From NCBI GenBank assembly GCA_020636105.1, contig JACJYL010000001.1, positions 2,852,001 through 2,916,000 of the forward strand: a DNA stretch of 64,000 bases. Reading direction: 5' to 3'. The position numbers and the translations under genes were made by a program. Positions 8,020 to 17,291 of the stretch are shown one piece after another. The notes under the pieces are model-generated. The model was not told the origin of the DNA and made no database searches. It worked only from the letters and a program-made list of their open reading frames with translations. The DNA is from Lewinellaceae bacterium (GTDB lineage Bacteria > Bacteroidota > Bacteroidia > Chitinophagales > Saprospiraceae). Position 1 is the first letter of the stretch. Each line of letters opens with the position of its first letter.

Positions 8020-10689
8020 TCAATTCAGAAACCGATAGGTCGCCTTAACCAAAAAAGTATTGTGGATCTTGCGATCAAACAGGTTTTCGGCCAGGCTGGT
8101 GAACAGATCTTTGGTCGGATCATCGGAATTGGTCACCCCTTGTGTCCATACCAGGAACAACTCCGAGCCCGGAGTGTATTCCCAGCGAGCCACGAGGTTG
8201 GATCTGAATTGCATGAAATTGAAATCGGGGTTTCTAAAGGAATAATCTGTTGTCCCGTCTGTATTTTCATCAACATTATACACGCCATTGGCTTCATCGT
8301 ATTTGATCTGGGCTTCTGTATAATCCACAAAACGATCTTCGCGATGCCGTGCCAAAGGACTCAACACTTTCTTAAACACGGAATAATTTCCTTTCGAAAT
8401 AAACGGCTGCCCGTAATATTGAATCGTCAGGTCCGGCGTAATATTATAGTTGAGCCTCAGCGTCATGCTAATGGTGGGCTGATTGATGGAAGACAGCACA
8501 TAAGTCGTTTTGTCATCCTCGGTGATGGTAGTAACATAAATATCTTCCCGGCGGGACCTTGAGAGGGAGGGGCCAATGGTAAAATTAAAGGCATCTGATG
8601 CCACGACGGTAGCATTCAGGCCCACCCCGCGGTACCTCGTTTTAACTTCAAAGGCATGACCAAAATTAAGATTCATATTGAAAATCACCTTTTTGCGGGC
8701 ATTGGAATACACCCTAAAATTGGCGCCGATACCGATGGGTTTTCGGAAAGTCGGACCTCCCCGCAACCAGTTGTTGGAATTGTCAAGAAACTCCTTGTTG
8801 AACCCAGCATTGATGCCCCAGAAATTTTTAAATTCCGCCTGTCCACTCAGGTTAAAGGACTGGTGCAAGGGATTGCCGCCAAAATCCCAACTGGCTCCGT
8901 GGGTGTAATTGGCACGCCAGGATCTGAAAATTCCTTTCGGATCAGTTTCGTTATAACCCAACCAGAAATAATGGTTGATCTCGTCGGCATTGTATTGAAA
9001 ACCAATGTCATTGAGTTCCAGTCCAGGAGACCGCCAGGTCAATCCCGTTTGAAATTTTAATTTACTGGCATATTTACCGATATTCAGATCTCCGCCGTTG
9101 CCCGTCAGGTGAGTGGCTTCAGGGTCAAATTCGATGTAATCGGCATCAGGGCGTTGGAAATTATGCTCAAAAGCGCGTTGGGTGCCTGAAATGGCTGTTT
9201 TAGAACCCGCCACCCTGCTGAGTACAAATCTTCCGGTCAGTCGCCAGTTCCTGTTGTCCCAGTTATGAAAAAAGTCAAGCCCTCCGGAATAAGCATCGGA
9301 GTGCAAAAAGTCGAGTGCTTCCGTTTCAATATTACGCTGTACTCCGGTAAAAATTCCTCCTATCGCCGAATTTCCGTCATTGAAATCCTGCTGCAAACGG
9401 GCTACTACATAATTGGTAAAAGGCTCAATCACTTCATGACTTTCCACCCCGCCCTGGTCGATCAGGGCCTTTTCTTTCGCGGTGATGGATTCCAGTAAAC
9501 CTATTGAAAGACCGTTTTTGGTCTTGCCGCTGAATTTGGCTGCCCCGAGGATGGTGGTAAAATCGGGTTGATCGACAAACAGGTTTTCTCCCGGGTTATT
9601 ATAAACCCTGCGGTGCGGTGCCGCCCCGATTCTACGGGAATAAAAAAGGTTGTCGGTATTAAAGTTGCCCCCGGCATCAGCATTGGAAATATTGTAATCG
9701 AATAAATTTCTGTTTTCAATAAAAAACGGACGCCTTTCGGAGAAGAAAATCTGGAAACCATCGAGCCTGATGGCCGAGGGGTCGGCTTCCACCTGTCCGA
9801 AATCGGGATTGATGGTAAAGTCAAGGGTAAGGTCATTGGTAATACCCAGTTTACCGTCGAGGCCGGCTGACATTTTTTTGCCGGTACCCGTAGCAAAAGG
9901 ATTGCCTTCCTCTTTTTCAAAAGTTTCAAACTGTCCGAGCACATAGGGCTGAATTTCGAGCTGTCTTTTAGGTTTTATATTGGAAAGCCCATTAAGTTCT
10001 CCAAAAGCACTGACCCACCGACCCGAATTCTGAGGCAGGTATTGCCAGATGGAGCGGCTTTCATTCCGAAAATCACGCCGGGTCAACTGAATGCCCCAAA
10101 TTTGCTCTTCCTCCCTTGAAAAACGTAACTGCGACAAAGGGATCGCCACCTCGGCCACCCAGCCACTGCTGTCCACGCTGGTCTTGAGGTGCCAGATGGG
10201 ATTCCAGCTCGTATCCCAGTCATTGCCGTCGTTGGAAACAAATTCATCTCCTTTCACCCCTGAAACGGAAGCGGTAAAAGAAAAAGCCGTCCTTAAATCA
10301 TGGTAGCTGTCAATATTGATCTCCACCCAATCCCCGTCAAAGCCATCGCGGCGCGACATCCTTTTGACGATCTTTTCCGGTTCGTCATCATGACACCGGT
10401 AACCGATGTACAGGTTTTTATCGTCGTAAAGTATTTTAAAAGAAGTTTCGCTGGTCGGTTCCACCCCATCATAAGGCTGGCTTTGAGTAAAGCCTGAAGA
10501 CCACTCCACCGATTGCCAGACTGCCTCATCCATGATCCCATCAATTTTTGGTGATTCGCCTTCCACTTTTTTAGTGGTGTAGCTTCTTTTTTCGGTCGAA
10601 GGCGTAAAACCGGGATGGGGGCTTTGCGAAAAAAGGGAAAATGAAAGAAGAATAAATACTGTTAGGGTTATGGTCCTGACGGATTTCAT
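8020..10689 (-). CDS. DUF5916 outer-membrane protein with N-terminal CBM9-like domain
   Basis: This 889-aa protein starts at 10689 on a signal peptide (MKSVRTITLTVFILLSFSLFSQ). Residues ~40-230 match the carbohydrate-binding family 9-like domain that precedes DUF5916 (KIDGIMDEAVWQ, KNLYIGYRCHDDEP, DDWVEI-type core). The remainder is a DUF5916 region rich in alternating amphipathic strands (NPDFGQVEADPS, FFSERRPFFIENRNLF) ending in an aromatic C-terminus (TYRFLN), which suggests a large beta-barrel in the outer membrane. The family is common in Bacteroidota and its transported substrate is not established. The gene diverges from parC across 160 bp of AT-rich DNA and shares a terminator with the gene on its far side. 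Confidence 0.85.
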   Translation of the reverse strand: MKSVRTITLTVFILLSFSLFSQSPHPGFTPSTEKRSYTTKKVEGESPKIDGIMDEAVWQSVEWSSGFTQSQPYDGVEPTSETSFKILYDDKNLYIGYRCHDDEPEKIVKRMSRRDGFDGDWVEINIDSYHDLRTAFSFTASVSGVKGDEFVSNDGNDWDTSWNPIWHLKTSVDSSGWVAEVAIPLSQLRFSREEEQIWGIQLTRRDFRNESRSIWQYLPQNSGRWVSAFGELNGLSNIKPKRQLEIQPYVLGQFETFEKEEGNPFATGTGKKMSAGLDGKLGITNDLTLDFTINPDFGQVEADPSAIRLDGFQIFFSERRPFFIENRNLFDYNISNADAGGNFNTDNLFYSRRIGAAPHRRVYNNPGENLFVDQPDFTTILGAAKFSGKTKNGLSIGLLESITAKEKALIDQGGVESHEVIEPFTNYVVARLQQDFNDGNSAIGGIFTGVQRNIETEALDFLHSDAYSGGLDFFHNWDNRNWRLTGRFVLSRVAGSKTAISGTQRAFEHNFQRPDADYIEFDPEATHLTGNGGDLNIGKYASKLKFQTGLTWRSPGLELNDIGFQYNADEINHYFWLGYNETDPKGIFRSWRANYTHGASWDFGGNPLHQSFNLSGQAEFKNFWGINAGFNKEFLDNSNNWLRGGPTFRKPIGIGANFRVYSNARKKVIFNMNLNFGHAFEVKTRYRGVGLNATVVASDAFNFTIGPSLSRSRREDIYVTTITEDDKTTYVLSSINQPTISMTLRLNYNITPDLTIQYYGQPFISKGNYSVFKKVLSPLARHREDRFVDYTEAQIKYDEANGVYNVDENTDGTTDYSFRNPDFNFMQFRSNLVARWEYTPGSELFLVWTQGVTNSDDPTKDLFTSLAENLFDRKIHNTFLVKATYRFLN

Positions 10690-10737
10690 AAGTAATAATT
10701 TTGCCGGGTGAATAATCAATAGATGATGAGGCTACCG

Positions 10738-10745
10738 CAAAATTA
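10738..10745 (-). promoter_or_regulatory. possible -7 box of the DUF5916 gene
   Basis: TAATTTTG on the minus strand fits TAnnTTTG and lies about 50 bases before the start codon in the divergent, AT-rich spacer. No clear -33 element accompanies it. Confidence 0.3.
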
Positions 10746-10815
10746 ATATTTTAATTTAAAACAAAAAATGTTTAATTTAAAAACAAAAAGTTTATATAAA
10801 GTTGCACATTTTTAT

Positions 10816-10823
10816 TATTTTTG
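10816..10823 (+). promoter_or_regulatory. possible -7 box of parC
   Basis: TATTTTTG matches the Bacteroidota -7 consensus 27 bases before the parC ATG. The start is preceded by AGGAAAG, an unusually good Shine-Dalgarno-like site for this phylum, which supports 10850 rather than the in-frame ATG at 10802, which lies upstream of this promoter. Confidence 0.4.
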
Positions 10824-10849
10824 CTCTGTATTTTTCAAATTCAGGAAAG

Positions 10850-13579
10850 ATGAACGAGCAGAACGATTTAAATGAAAACGACGGAAACGGAAATGGCCAG
10901 GAAAAGATCATTTCTCTTAAGGGAATGTATGAAGATTACTTCCTGGATTACGCCTCTTATGTAATCCTGGAACGAGCCGTACCTTACGTTGAAGATGGAC
11001 TGAAGCCTGTTCAGCGCCGGATCCTCCATGCGATGAAGGAGAAGGATGACGGGCGTTTCCACAAAGTGGCCAATATTATCGGGAACACCATGCAGTATCA
11101 CCCGCACGGGGATGCCGCTATCGGGGATGCATTGGTGAACCTGGGACAAAAAGACCTCTTGATCGATTGCCAGGGGAACTGGGGCGATACCCGTACCGGC
11201 GACCGGGCGGCTGCCGCTCGTTACATCGAGGCCCGTCTGACCAAATTCGCCCTGGCCGTCGCTTTTAATCCACAAACGACAGAGTGGCAGCTTTCCTATG
11301 ACGGACGGAAAAAAGAACCGGTAACATTGCCGATGAAATTCCCTTTGCTCCTTTCGCAAGGCGTGGAAGGCATCGCCGTCGGATTGTCCACAAAAATATT
11401 GCCGCATAATTTTATTGAGCTCATCAAGGCCTCCATCAAAATTTTGCAGGACAAACGGGTAAAAATCTACCCTGATTTCCAAACAGGGGGCATGATTGAT
11501 GTGGAGGATTACAATAGTGGAAAACGGGGGGGAAGGGTGAAAGTGAGGGCCCGGATGGAAATCGTTGAAAAGCACCTGATCGCCATCCGTGATCTGCCTT
11601 ACGGCATCACAACAGGGGGCCTCATCGACAGCATCATCAAGGCCAACGAAAAAGGCAAAATCAAGATCAAAAAGGTAACGGATAATACGGCCCAGGATGT
11701 GGAAATCCTGATCGAACTCGCACCGGGTATTTCTCCTGATGTAACCATCGACGCGCTTTATGCTTTCACGCTTTGTGAAGCTTCTATTGCTCCGAATGCC
11801 TGTATCGTCATCGATAATAAACCGCATTTCGTTTCCGTGGAGGATATTCTTCGGGTCTCCACCTTCAACACCAAGGAATTACTGCGCAGGGAACTCGAGA
11901 TCGAGAAAAATGAACTGGAGGAAAAACTTCATTTTGCCAGCCTCGAAAAGATATTTATCGAAAAGCGCGTTTACCGCGAGATCGAAGAATGTGAAACCTG
12001 GGAAGCCGTGATCGATACCATCGATCAGGAATTGAAAAAATATGTAGTCACTCCATCTGACCCACCCCAGGCCAATGATCCACGCATCCGTTTATTGAGA
12101 GACGTAACCCAGGACGATATCGTTCGCCTGACGGAGATCAGGATCAAACGGATATCCAAATTCAACTCTTTCAAAGCCGACGAACTGATCGCCAAACTTG
12201 AGGAAGCGCTCGAAAAAGTCAAACATCATCTGGCCACCCTGACGGAATATACCATCGCCTTTTTTGAAAACCTGCTGGAACAATTCGGAAAAGGAAGAGA
12301 ACGCCGTACGGAGATCACCTCCTTTGACGCCATCAAACCTACCCAGGTGGTGGTGAACAACTCCAAGTTGTATGCCAACTTCGAAGAAGGGTTCATCGGA
12401 CACGGAATGAAAAAAGACGAATTCATTTGCGATTGTTCAGACATTGATGATATCATTGTTTTTCGCAAGGACGGCAAATTCCAGGTTTCCCGGATTGCCG
12501 ATAAAGTTTTTGTCGGCAAAGACATCATCCATGTGGATGTATGGAAAAAAGGAGACGAACGAACCACTTACAACATGGTTTACCTGGATGGAAAGACCGG
12601 ACGGGCCATGGCCAAACGTTTCAATGTAAACGCCATCACCCGTGACCGGGAATACGACCTGACCAAGGGAACTAAAAATTCCAAAACCCTGTATTTTTCC
12701 GCCAACCCTAATGGAGAGGCAGAAGTCATTACGGTACAATTAACCCAGGCCAGCACTGCCCGAAAGAAGGCTTTCGATTTTGACTTCGGCACCATGGATA
12801 TCAAAGGACGAGGATCTGCCGGAAATATACTGACCCGCTACCCGGTCCGTAAAATAAGTCTTAAGGAAGCCGGAAAGTCCACCCTTGGCGCACTTAAGGT
12901 TTGGATGGATGAGGTAAGTGGCCGCATCAATACAGAAGAGCGTGGTTTGTACCTCGGCGAATTTGATACCGGGGAACAATTGCTCGCCCTTTACAAAGAT
13001 GGTTCCTACGAAGTGACCGACCTGGAAGTGAATAAAAAATTCGACACCAATGACCTCCAGGAAATTTCCAAATTTGACCCGGACCTCCCTGTCAATGTCA
13101 TTTACCACGAAGGAGGCAAAGGCTGGACCATGGTGAAACGTTTTGTCATCGAAACCAGTAAACACAACCAACGGTACAATTTTCTTTCCGAAGAAAAGGG
13201 CACTAAATTGTATTTTGCCAGCACCAATCCGGAAGCCAAAGTTTCCTATGCCTATAAATCCAAAAACCAGAAACATGAAGCAGAACTCGATTTTGTTTCT
13301 TTCATGGAGGTCAAGGGATGGAAAGCATTGGGGAATAAGCTCACGGAATTCAAATTGATCACCGTAAAGGATATTTCTCCCGAGTTTAAGCCGGAATTCA
13401 AGCGTAAGGATAAAAAACCTGTGCCTTCAGTAGAGGAAGAATTCCCGGAACAAACCATAGCCGAACAGGAAACACCTGAGCCGGCTCCAAAGCCAAAATC
13501 TCCGCCGGATCAAAAATTGCACCCTGGTGATACCATCGATTTTGATGTAGAAGAAGACGGGCAGGGGAAGTTGTTTTAA
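10850..13579 (+). CDS. parC: DNA topoisomerase IV subunit A (ParC-type)
   Basis: This 909-aa type IIA topoisomerase subunit breaks and rejoins DNA, separating daughter chromosomes together with a ParE/GyrB-type ATPase not seen in this window. The winged-helix core is clear: KPVQRRILHAM near the N-terminus, YHPHGD, and RTGDRAAAARYIEARL with the catalytic tyrosine at residue 125. A coiled-coil tower region spans roughly residues 340-480 and a beta-pinwheel C-terminal domain follows. The last ~60 residues are acidic and proline-rich (PEQTIAEQETPEPAPKPK), a typical variable tail. The absence of a clear GyrA box favours ParC over GyrA, as does the similarity to the Bacteroidota gyrase/topo IV subunit A family of about 900 aa. 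It is followed by uvrC on the same strand after 207 bp. Confidence 0.9.
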   Translation: MNEQNDLNENDGNGNGQEKIISLKGMYEDYFLDYASYVILERAVPYVEDGLKPVQRRILHAMKEKDDGRFHKVANIIGNTMQYHPHGDAAIGDALVNLGQKDLLIDCQGNWGDTRTGDRAAAARYIEARLTKFALAVAFNPQTTEWQLSYDGRKKEPVTLPMKFPLLLSQGVEGIAVGLSTKILPHNFIELIKASIKILQDKRVKIYPDFQTGGMIDVEDYNSGKRGGRVKVRARMEIVEKHLIAIRDLPYGITTGGLIDSIIKANEKGKIKIKKVTDNTAQDVEILIELAPGISPDVTIDALYAFTLCEASIAPNACIVIDNKPHFVSVEDILRVSTFNTKELLRRELEIEKNELEEKLHFASLEKIFIEKRVYREIEECETWEAVIDTIDQELKKYVVTPSDPPQANDPRIRLLRDVTQDDIVRLTEIRIKRISKFNSFKADELIAKLEEALEKVKHHLATLTEYTIAFFENLLEQFGKGRERRTEITSFDAIKPTQVVVNNSKLYANFEEGFIGHGMKKDEFICDCSDIDDIIVFRKDGKFQVSRIADKVFVGKDIIHVDVWKKGDERTTYNMVYLDGKTGRAMAKRFNVNAITRDREYDLTKGTKNSKTLYFSANPNGEAEVITVQLTQASTARKKAFDFDFGTMDIKGRGSAGNILTRYPVRKISLKEAGKSTLGALKVWMDEVSGRINTEERGLYLGEFDTGEQLLALYKDGSYEVTDLEVNKKFDTNDLQEISKFDPDLPVNVIYHEGGKGWTMVKRFVIETSKHNQRYNFLSEEKGTKLYFASTNPEAKVSYAYKSKNQKHEAELDFVSFMEVKGWKALGNKLTEFKLITVKDISPEFKPEFKRKDKKPVPSVEEEFPEQTIAEQETPEPAPKPKSPPDQKLHPGDTIDFDVEEDGQGKLF

Positions 13580-13684
13580 AAGACTTTTTGTTTTGACTAA
13601 AATTCAGGCGAAATTTTAAAGGGTAACTTGAATTTAAAATCATCAAGGCATCGTTAAAATTTCCTTACGCAAACCAAAATCGTT

Positions 13685-13726
13685 AATCCTTGTTGGTTAT
13701 TCTGAACAGAATAATGAACAAGGATT
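13685..13726 (+). terminator. hairpin between parC and uvrC (terminator or regulatory palindrome)
   Basis: AATCCTTGTT (13685-13694) pairs with AACAAGGATT (13717-13726), and nested inside is the palindrome TATTCTG-AA-CAGAATA (13698-13713). Only three bases on each side of the inner palindrome mismatch. No long U-tract follows, so a termination role is uncertain. The inner palindrome alone would also suit a dimeric repressor ahead of uvrC. Confidence 0.45.
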
Positions 13727-13786
13727 ATTGATTTAAAACTATGAAGTTTTTTATGTCTCATTAAAAAACGTAAAATTCCAACACCA

Positions 13787-15589
13787 TTGACCACCACCGA
13801 CTACAAAAACATCGCCGATACCCTGCCCAAACAGCCGGGGGTTTATCGTTTCATCGATGAAACGGGGGTGATCCTGTATGTCGGGAAAGCCAAAAATCTT
13901 AAAAACAGGCTGGCTTCCTATTTTGGCGAGCGACAGGATCGGGCGTTCAAAACCCGCAACCTGGTCAGGCATGCCGATCATATTGAATATACCATTGTTG
14001 AAACGGAAGCCGATGCCCTGCTGCTGGAAAATACCCTGATCAAAAAATTCCAGCCCCGGTATAACGTAATGTTGAAAGATGCCAAGGGTTATTCTTACAT
14101 CTGCATCAAAAATGAGCGTTTTCCCAGGCTTTTCATCACCCGCAAAGTCATCAGGGACGGATCCACCTATTTCGGCCCCTACACTTCCCGCACCCGGTTA
14201 AAGATTATCCTCGACCTCATCAAGCAATTGTTCCCCCTGCGCACGTGTACCTTCAATCTTTCTGAAAAGAATATCTGGGAAGAAAAATTCAAGGTTTGCC
14301 TGGAGTACCACATTAAAAACTGTATGGGTCCTTGCGTAGGACTGGAAAGCGAGGAGGAATACAACGTCAAAATCGACCAGATCAAAAATATGCTCAAGGG
14401 GCATTTTAAGGAGGTGATCAGCCACTTTCAATCGGAAATGGAGAAACATGCTCATAACCTCGAATTCGAAAAAGCCCAACAGATCAAGGAGAAACTTTCC
14501 GCTTTCCAGGATTACCAGGGAAAATCTACCGTAGTGAGCATCAACATCAAAGATGTGGACGTATTTTCGATCGCTTCCAATGAAAAGGAAGCCTTTGTCA
14601 ATTACATGAAAGTCGTCAACGGCGCCATCATTCAGGCCCATACCCAGGAGATGGATAAAAACCTGAACGAAGACGAACGCGACCTGCTGGAATATACCAT
14701 TCCCACCCTTCGGGAACGCTTCAACAGTTTTTGTGATGAGGTCATTGTACCCTTTAAAGTTTCTCTGCCGGATAAAGACATAAAGGTGACTATTCCCCAG
14801 CGGGGCGACAAAAAACAATTGCTCGACCTCTCCACCAAAAATGTGAAATACTACCTATTGCAAAAACAAAAACAGGAAGTCACCCAAACCCGTAAACAAA
14901 CCAGTACCGAAAGAATCCTGAAAACCATTCAATCCGACCTGCAGATGGAAGCCCTGCCCCTGCACATCGAGTGTTTTGATAACTCTAATTTTCATGGCTC
15001 CTTTCCCGTCTCCTCCTGCGTGGTTTTCAAAAACGGGAAGCCTTCCAAAAAGGATTACCGTCATTTTAACATAAAAACCGTCGAAGGCCCCAACGATTTT
15101 GCCAGCATGGAAGAGGTCATTTACCGACGCTACAGCCGTTTACTGAAAGAAGAACAATCCCTTCCACAACTTGTCATTATTGACGGGGGCAAAGGGCAGT
15201 TGAGCGCCTCCATGAATAGCATCAAAAAACTGGGGCTGGAAGGCAAAATGACGGTCGTTGGCATCGCCAAGCGACTGGAAGAGATTTTCTTTCCCGGCGA
15301 TTCCATCCCGTTGTATATCAATAAAAAATCGGAATCCCTCAAAGTCATCCAGCATGCCCGGAACGAGGCCCACCGATTCGCCATCACCTTTCACCGCAAC
15401 CAACGCTCCAAAGGATTCCTCACCACCGAACTCACGGGTATTCCGGGCATCGGCCAAAAGACCGCCGATAAACTGCTGAGCCATTTTGGTTCGGTCAAAA
15501 AACTTAAAGCCGCCACTTTGAGCGAAATCGCTAAAGAAGTGGGCATGGCCACGGCGAAGAAAATTGTGGATTGGTCCAATCAGCCTTGA
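13787..15589 (+). CDS. uvrC: UvrABC excinuclease subunit C
   Basis: This 600-aa nuclease makes both incisions around UvrB-bound DNA lesions in nucleotide excision repair. It has an N-terminal GIY-YIG nuclease domain (GVYRFIDETGVILYVGKAKNLKNRL), a UVR UvrB-binding motif near residues 205-240 (EKAQQIKEKLSAFQ), the RNase H-like domain (HIECFDNSNFHGS, VIIDGGKGQLSA) and a C-terminal helix-hairpin-helix (TGIPGIGQKTADKLLSHFGS). The start is a TTG at 13787: reading upstream in frame reaches a stop with no ATG, and the next internal ATG would delete the nuclease domain. Length is normal for the family. Confidence 0.95.
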   Translation: MTTTDYKNIADTLPKQPGVYRFIDETGVILYVGKAKNLKNRLASYFGERQDRAFKTRNLVRHADHIEYTIVETEADALLLENTLIKKFQPRYNVMLKDAKGYSYICIKNERFPRLFITRKVIRDGSTYFGPYTSRTRLKIILDLIKQLFPLRTCTFNLSEKNIWEEKFKVCLEYHIKNCMGPCVGLESEEEYNVKIDQIKNMLKGHFKEVISHFQSEMEKHAHNLEFEKAQQIKEKLSAFQDYQGKSTVVSINIKDVDVFSIASNEKEAFVNYMKVVNGAIIQAHTQEMDKNLNEDERDLLEYTIPTLRERFNSFCDEVIVPFKVSLPDKDIKVTIPQRGDKKQLLDLSTKNVKYYLLQKQKQEVTQTRKQTSTERILKTIQSDLQMEALPLHIECFDNSNFHGSFPVSSCVVFKNGKPSKKDYRHFNIKTVEGPNDFASMEEVIYRRYSRLLKEEQSLPQLVIIDGGKGQLSASMNSIKKLGLEGKMTVVGIAKRLEEIFFPGDSIPLYINKKSESLKVIQHARNEAHRFAITFHRNQRSKGFLTTELTGIPGIGQKTADKLLSHFGSVKKLKAATLSEIAKEVGMATAKKIVDWSNQP

Positions 15590-15650
15590 TCTGATTCAAT
15601 CATTTTTTGATGGATTTCCAGGGCTGTTTCTGTTTGGAAGGAACAAAAAA

Positions 15651-17102
15651 CTACCCTGTAATAGCCTTGTCTAAATTTTCCATCAGCCATTCTTTAGTAA
15701 GTATTGGAGATTGCGTCTCCAGCAATTCCTCCTTCAGTTTTTGTAATTTTTTTTGAAAGTTTTTCCTTTTATGTAATGGTGCTGATTTGAGCAAAAAGAC
15801 AAACTTCCGTGTATATTTCACAAAATTTTGGGTCATTTTGATGCGGGAAGAAGACACCTTTTTAATGCGAATAAGGTATAACCTGAAACTTTCCAAAAAA
15901 GACAAAAGCACCCCGTACTCCTTTAAATTAAAAAAGATTTTAATCTGCATGATTTTTGCATTCATCTGGTAAAAGACATTTTCAAAGTTCACCTTATTCA
16001 ATAACTCAAGGGCTTCATTATAATTTTGCTGGTAGTAATATAATTGGCCAAGGTTAAAATTGTAGGCATTATTTCTTATTTCAGGACTCAAAAACCCCCG
16101 ATTTGTATCCATAAAATCCTTCGCCCATTCAAAATATTTTAATTTACAAGCCAGGGTGATGATGTTTTTAAACCACATGTGATGGATTTCCTGATTATCC
16201 AGATGAAAACCGTCCTCCATCGCCAACAGATAGAGTTTAAATGTAGTTTCACCATACATTTTTTCATCCATGTTGATTAAATTAATCCCCAGATTTATGG
16301 CAAGATCGAACATCAACAGCGTATCGCTTTGATTACATTTATCCCTATCCTTTTCAATCAGGTCAACTAATTTAAAAAAATGTTCCGGTTCCTGTGGCGT
16401 CAAAAAAGCCGTCAATATTTCATAATAAATTCGGATCAAAAGAATTTCTCCGAAGTAATCCCATCTTTCTTTAAGGTAAGTCAATAAATGGTTTAATATG
16501 CCTAAATCGTAATCATAATCATAGATCATTTTACGATTTAACATATCACAGGCGGACCTAAGCTTTCTGAGAATAAACCATATTTCAAGCGCCCGTTCCG
16601 AGTTTTCCAGAAAAACAGGAGAATGCCTCTTATCAATAGTTGAAATATTATAATCATTTAAACGGTCTATTTCTGATAGCTTCAGGTAATAGGCATCGTC
16701 TTTCTCAGAACTCTTCTCGATTTTTTTCCTTTCTTTCTTTGAATTAATCTGAAAAAGCCTCCGCATATTTCGCTCCATAGCCCCTTCCACCATAAAAAAG
16801 GATTCATAACCACTCTTTTCATAAGCCATCTGTCCCAAATACTTGTTCAACAGAACCATTAAATAAGACATCAAGTCATTTACTTTTCCTTCCTGGTAAC
16901 GATCGTCAGAAAAAACAACGGCATAAATTTCTGTTTTTGTGATGGTATCCCAACTCCCTTGTTTTTGATAGAAAAAATCAAAAAGAACCATCGTTTCCTT
17001 ATGCTTATTAAAAAACGGAGAATGTACGAAATCTCCAAAATTTCGCAATTCTTTGGAATTTAATGCCTTCAGGCACTCCACTAGCTTCGTATTTTTTATC
17101 AA
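15651..17102 (-). CDS. uncharacterised lysine-rich 483-aa protein
   Basis: I do not recognise a named domain. The protein has no signal peptide or membrane segment, is helical, and is rich in Lys, Asn, Phe and Tyr. The N-terminus (LVECLKALNSKELRNFGDFVHSPFFN) resembles a paralogous helical, possibly TPR-like family seen in saprospirian genomes; that resemblance is from memory and needs a search. Later segments (NNAYNFNLGQLYYYQQNYNEALELLNK) look like a tetratricopeptide unit around residues 345-375. The gene is visibly more AT-rich than its neighbours, has no partner gene close by, and is transcribed away from the adjacent secreted-protein cluster. A cytoplasmic scaffold is possible, but no function is assigned. 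Confidence 0.8.
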   Translation of the reverse strand: MIKNTKLVECLKALNSKELRNFGDFVHSPFFNKHKETMVLFDFFYQKQGSWDTITKTEIYAVVFSDDRYQEGKVNDLMSYLMVLLNKYLGQMAYEKSGYESFFMVEGAMERNMRRLFQINSKKERKKIEKSSEKDDAYYLKLSEIDRLNDYNISTIDKRHSPVFLENSERALEIWFILRKLRSACDMLNRKMIYDYDYDLGILNHLLTYLKERWDYFGEILLIRIYYEILTAFLTPQEPEHFFKLVDLIEKDRDKCNQSDTLLMFDLAINLGINLINMDEKMYGETTFKLYLLAMEDGFHLDNQEIHHMWFKNIITLACKLKYFEWAKDFMDTNRGFLSPEIRNNAYNFNLGQLYYYQQNYNEALELLNKVNFENVFYQMNAKIMQIKIFFNLKEYGVLLSFLESFRLYLIRIKKVSSSRIKMTQNFVKYTRKFVFLLKSAPLHKRKNFQKKLQKLKEELLETQSPILTKEWLMENLDKAITG

Positions 17103-17138
17103 ATCGGTAATTTTTTACTCCAAAAAAAATAGATTATA

Positions 17139-17146
17139 CAAATATA
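17139..17146 (-). promoter_or_regulatory. possible -7 box of the 483-aa protein gene
   Basis: TATATTTG on the minus strand fits TAnnTTTG and lies 37 bases before the start codon at 17102, in very AT-rich DNA where chance matches are also likely. Confidence 0.35.
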
Positions 17147-17291
17147 ATTAATTCATTATCAATTGATAAAGATTTTTACATTTTGATTTTTAATCCAAAA
17201 ATTAAATAAAAAGTACAAATTTTGATTTTTTTTAATCCCCAATTTTACTCGCAGTTAATCAGCAGAGTCTGATTTTTAATAAAAGCACTTT

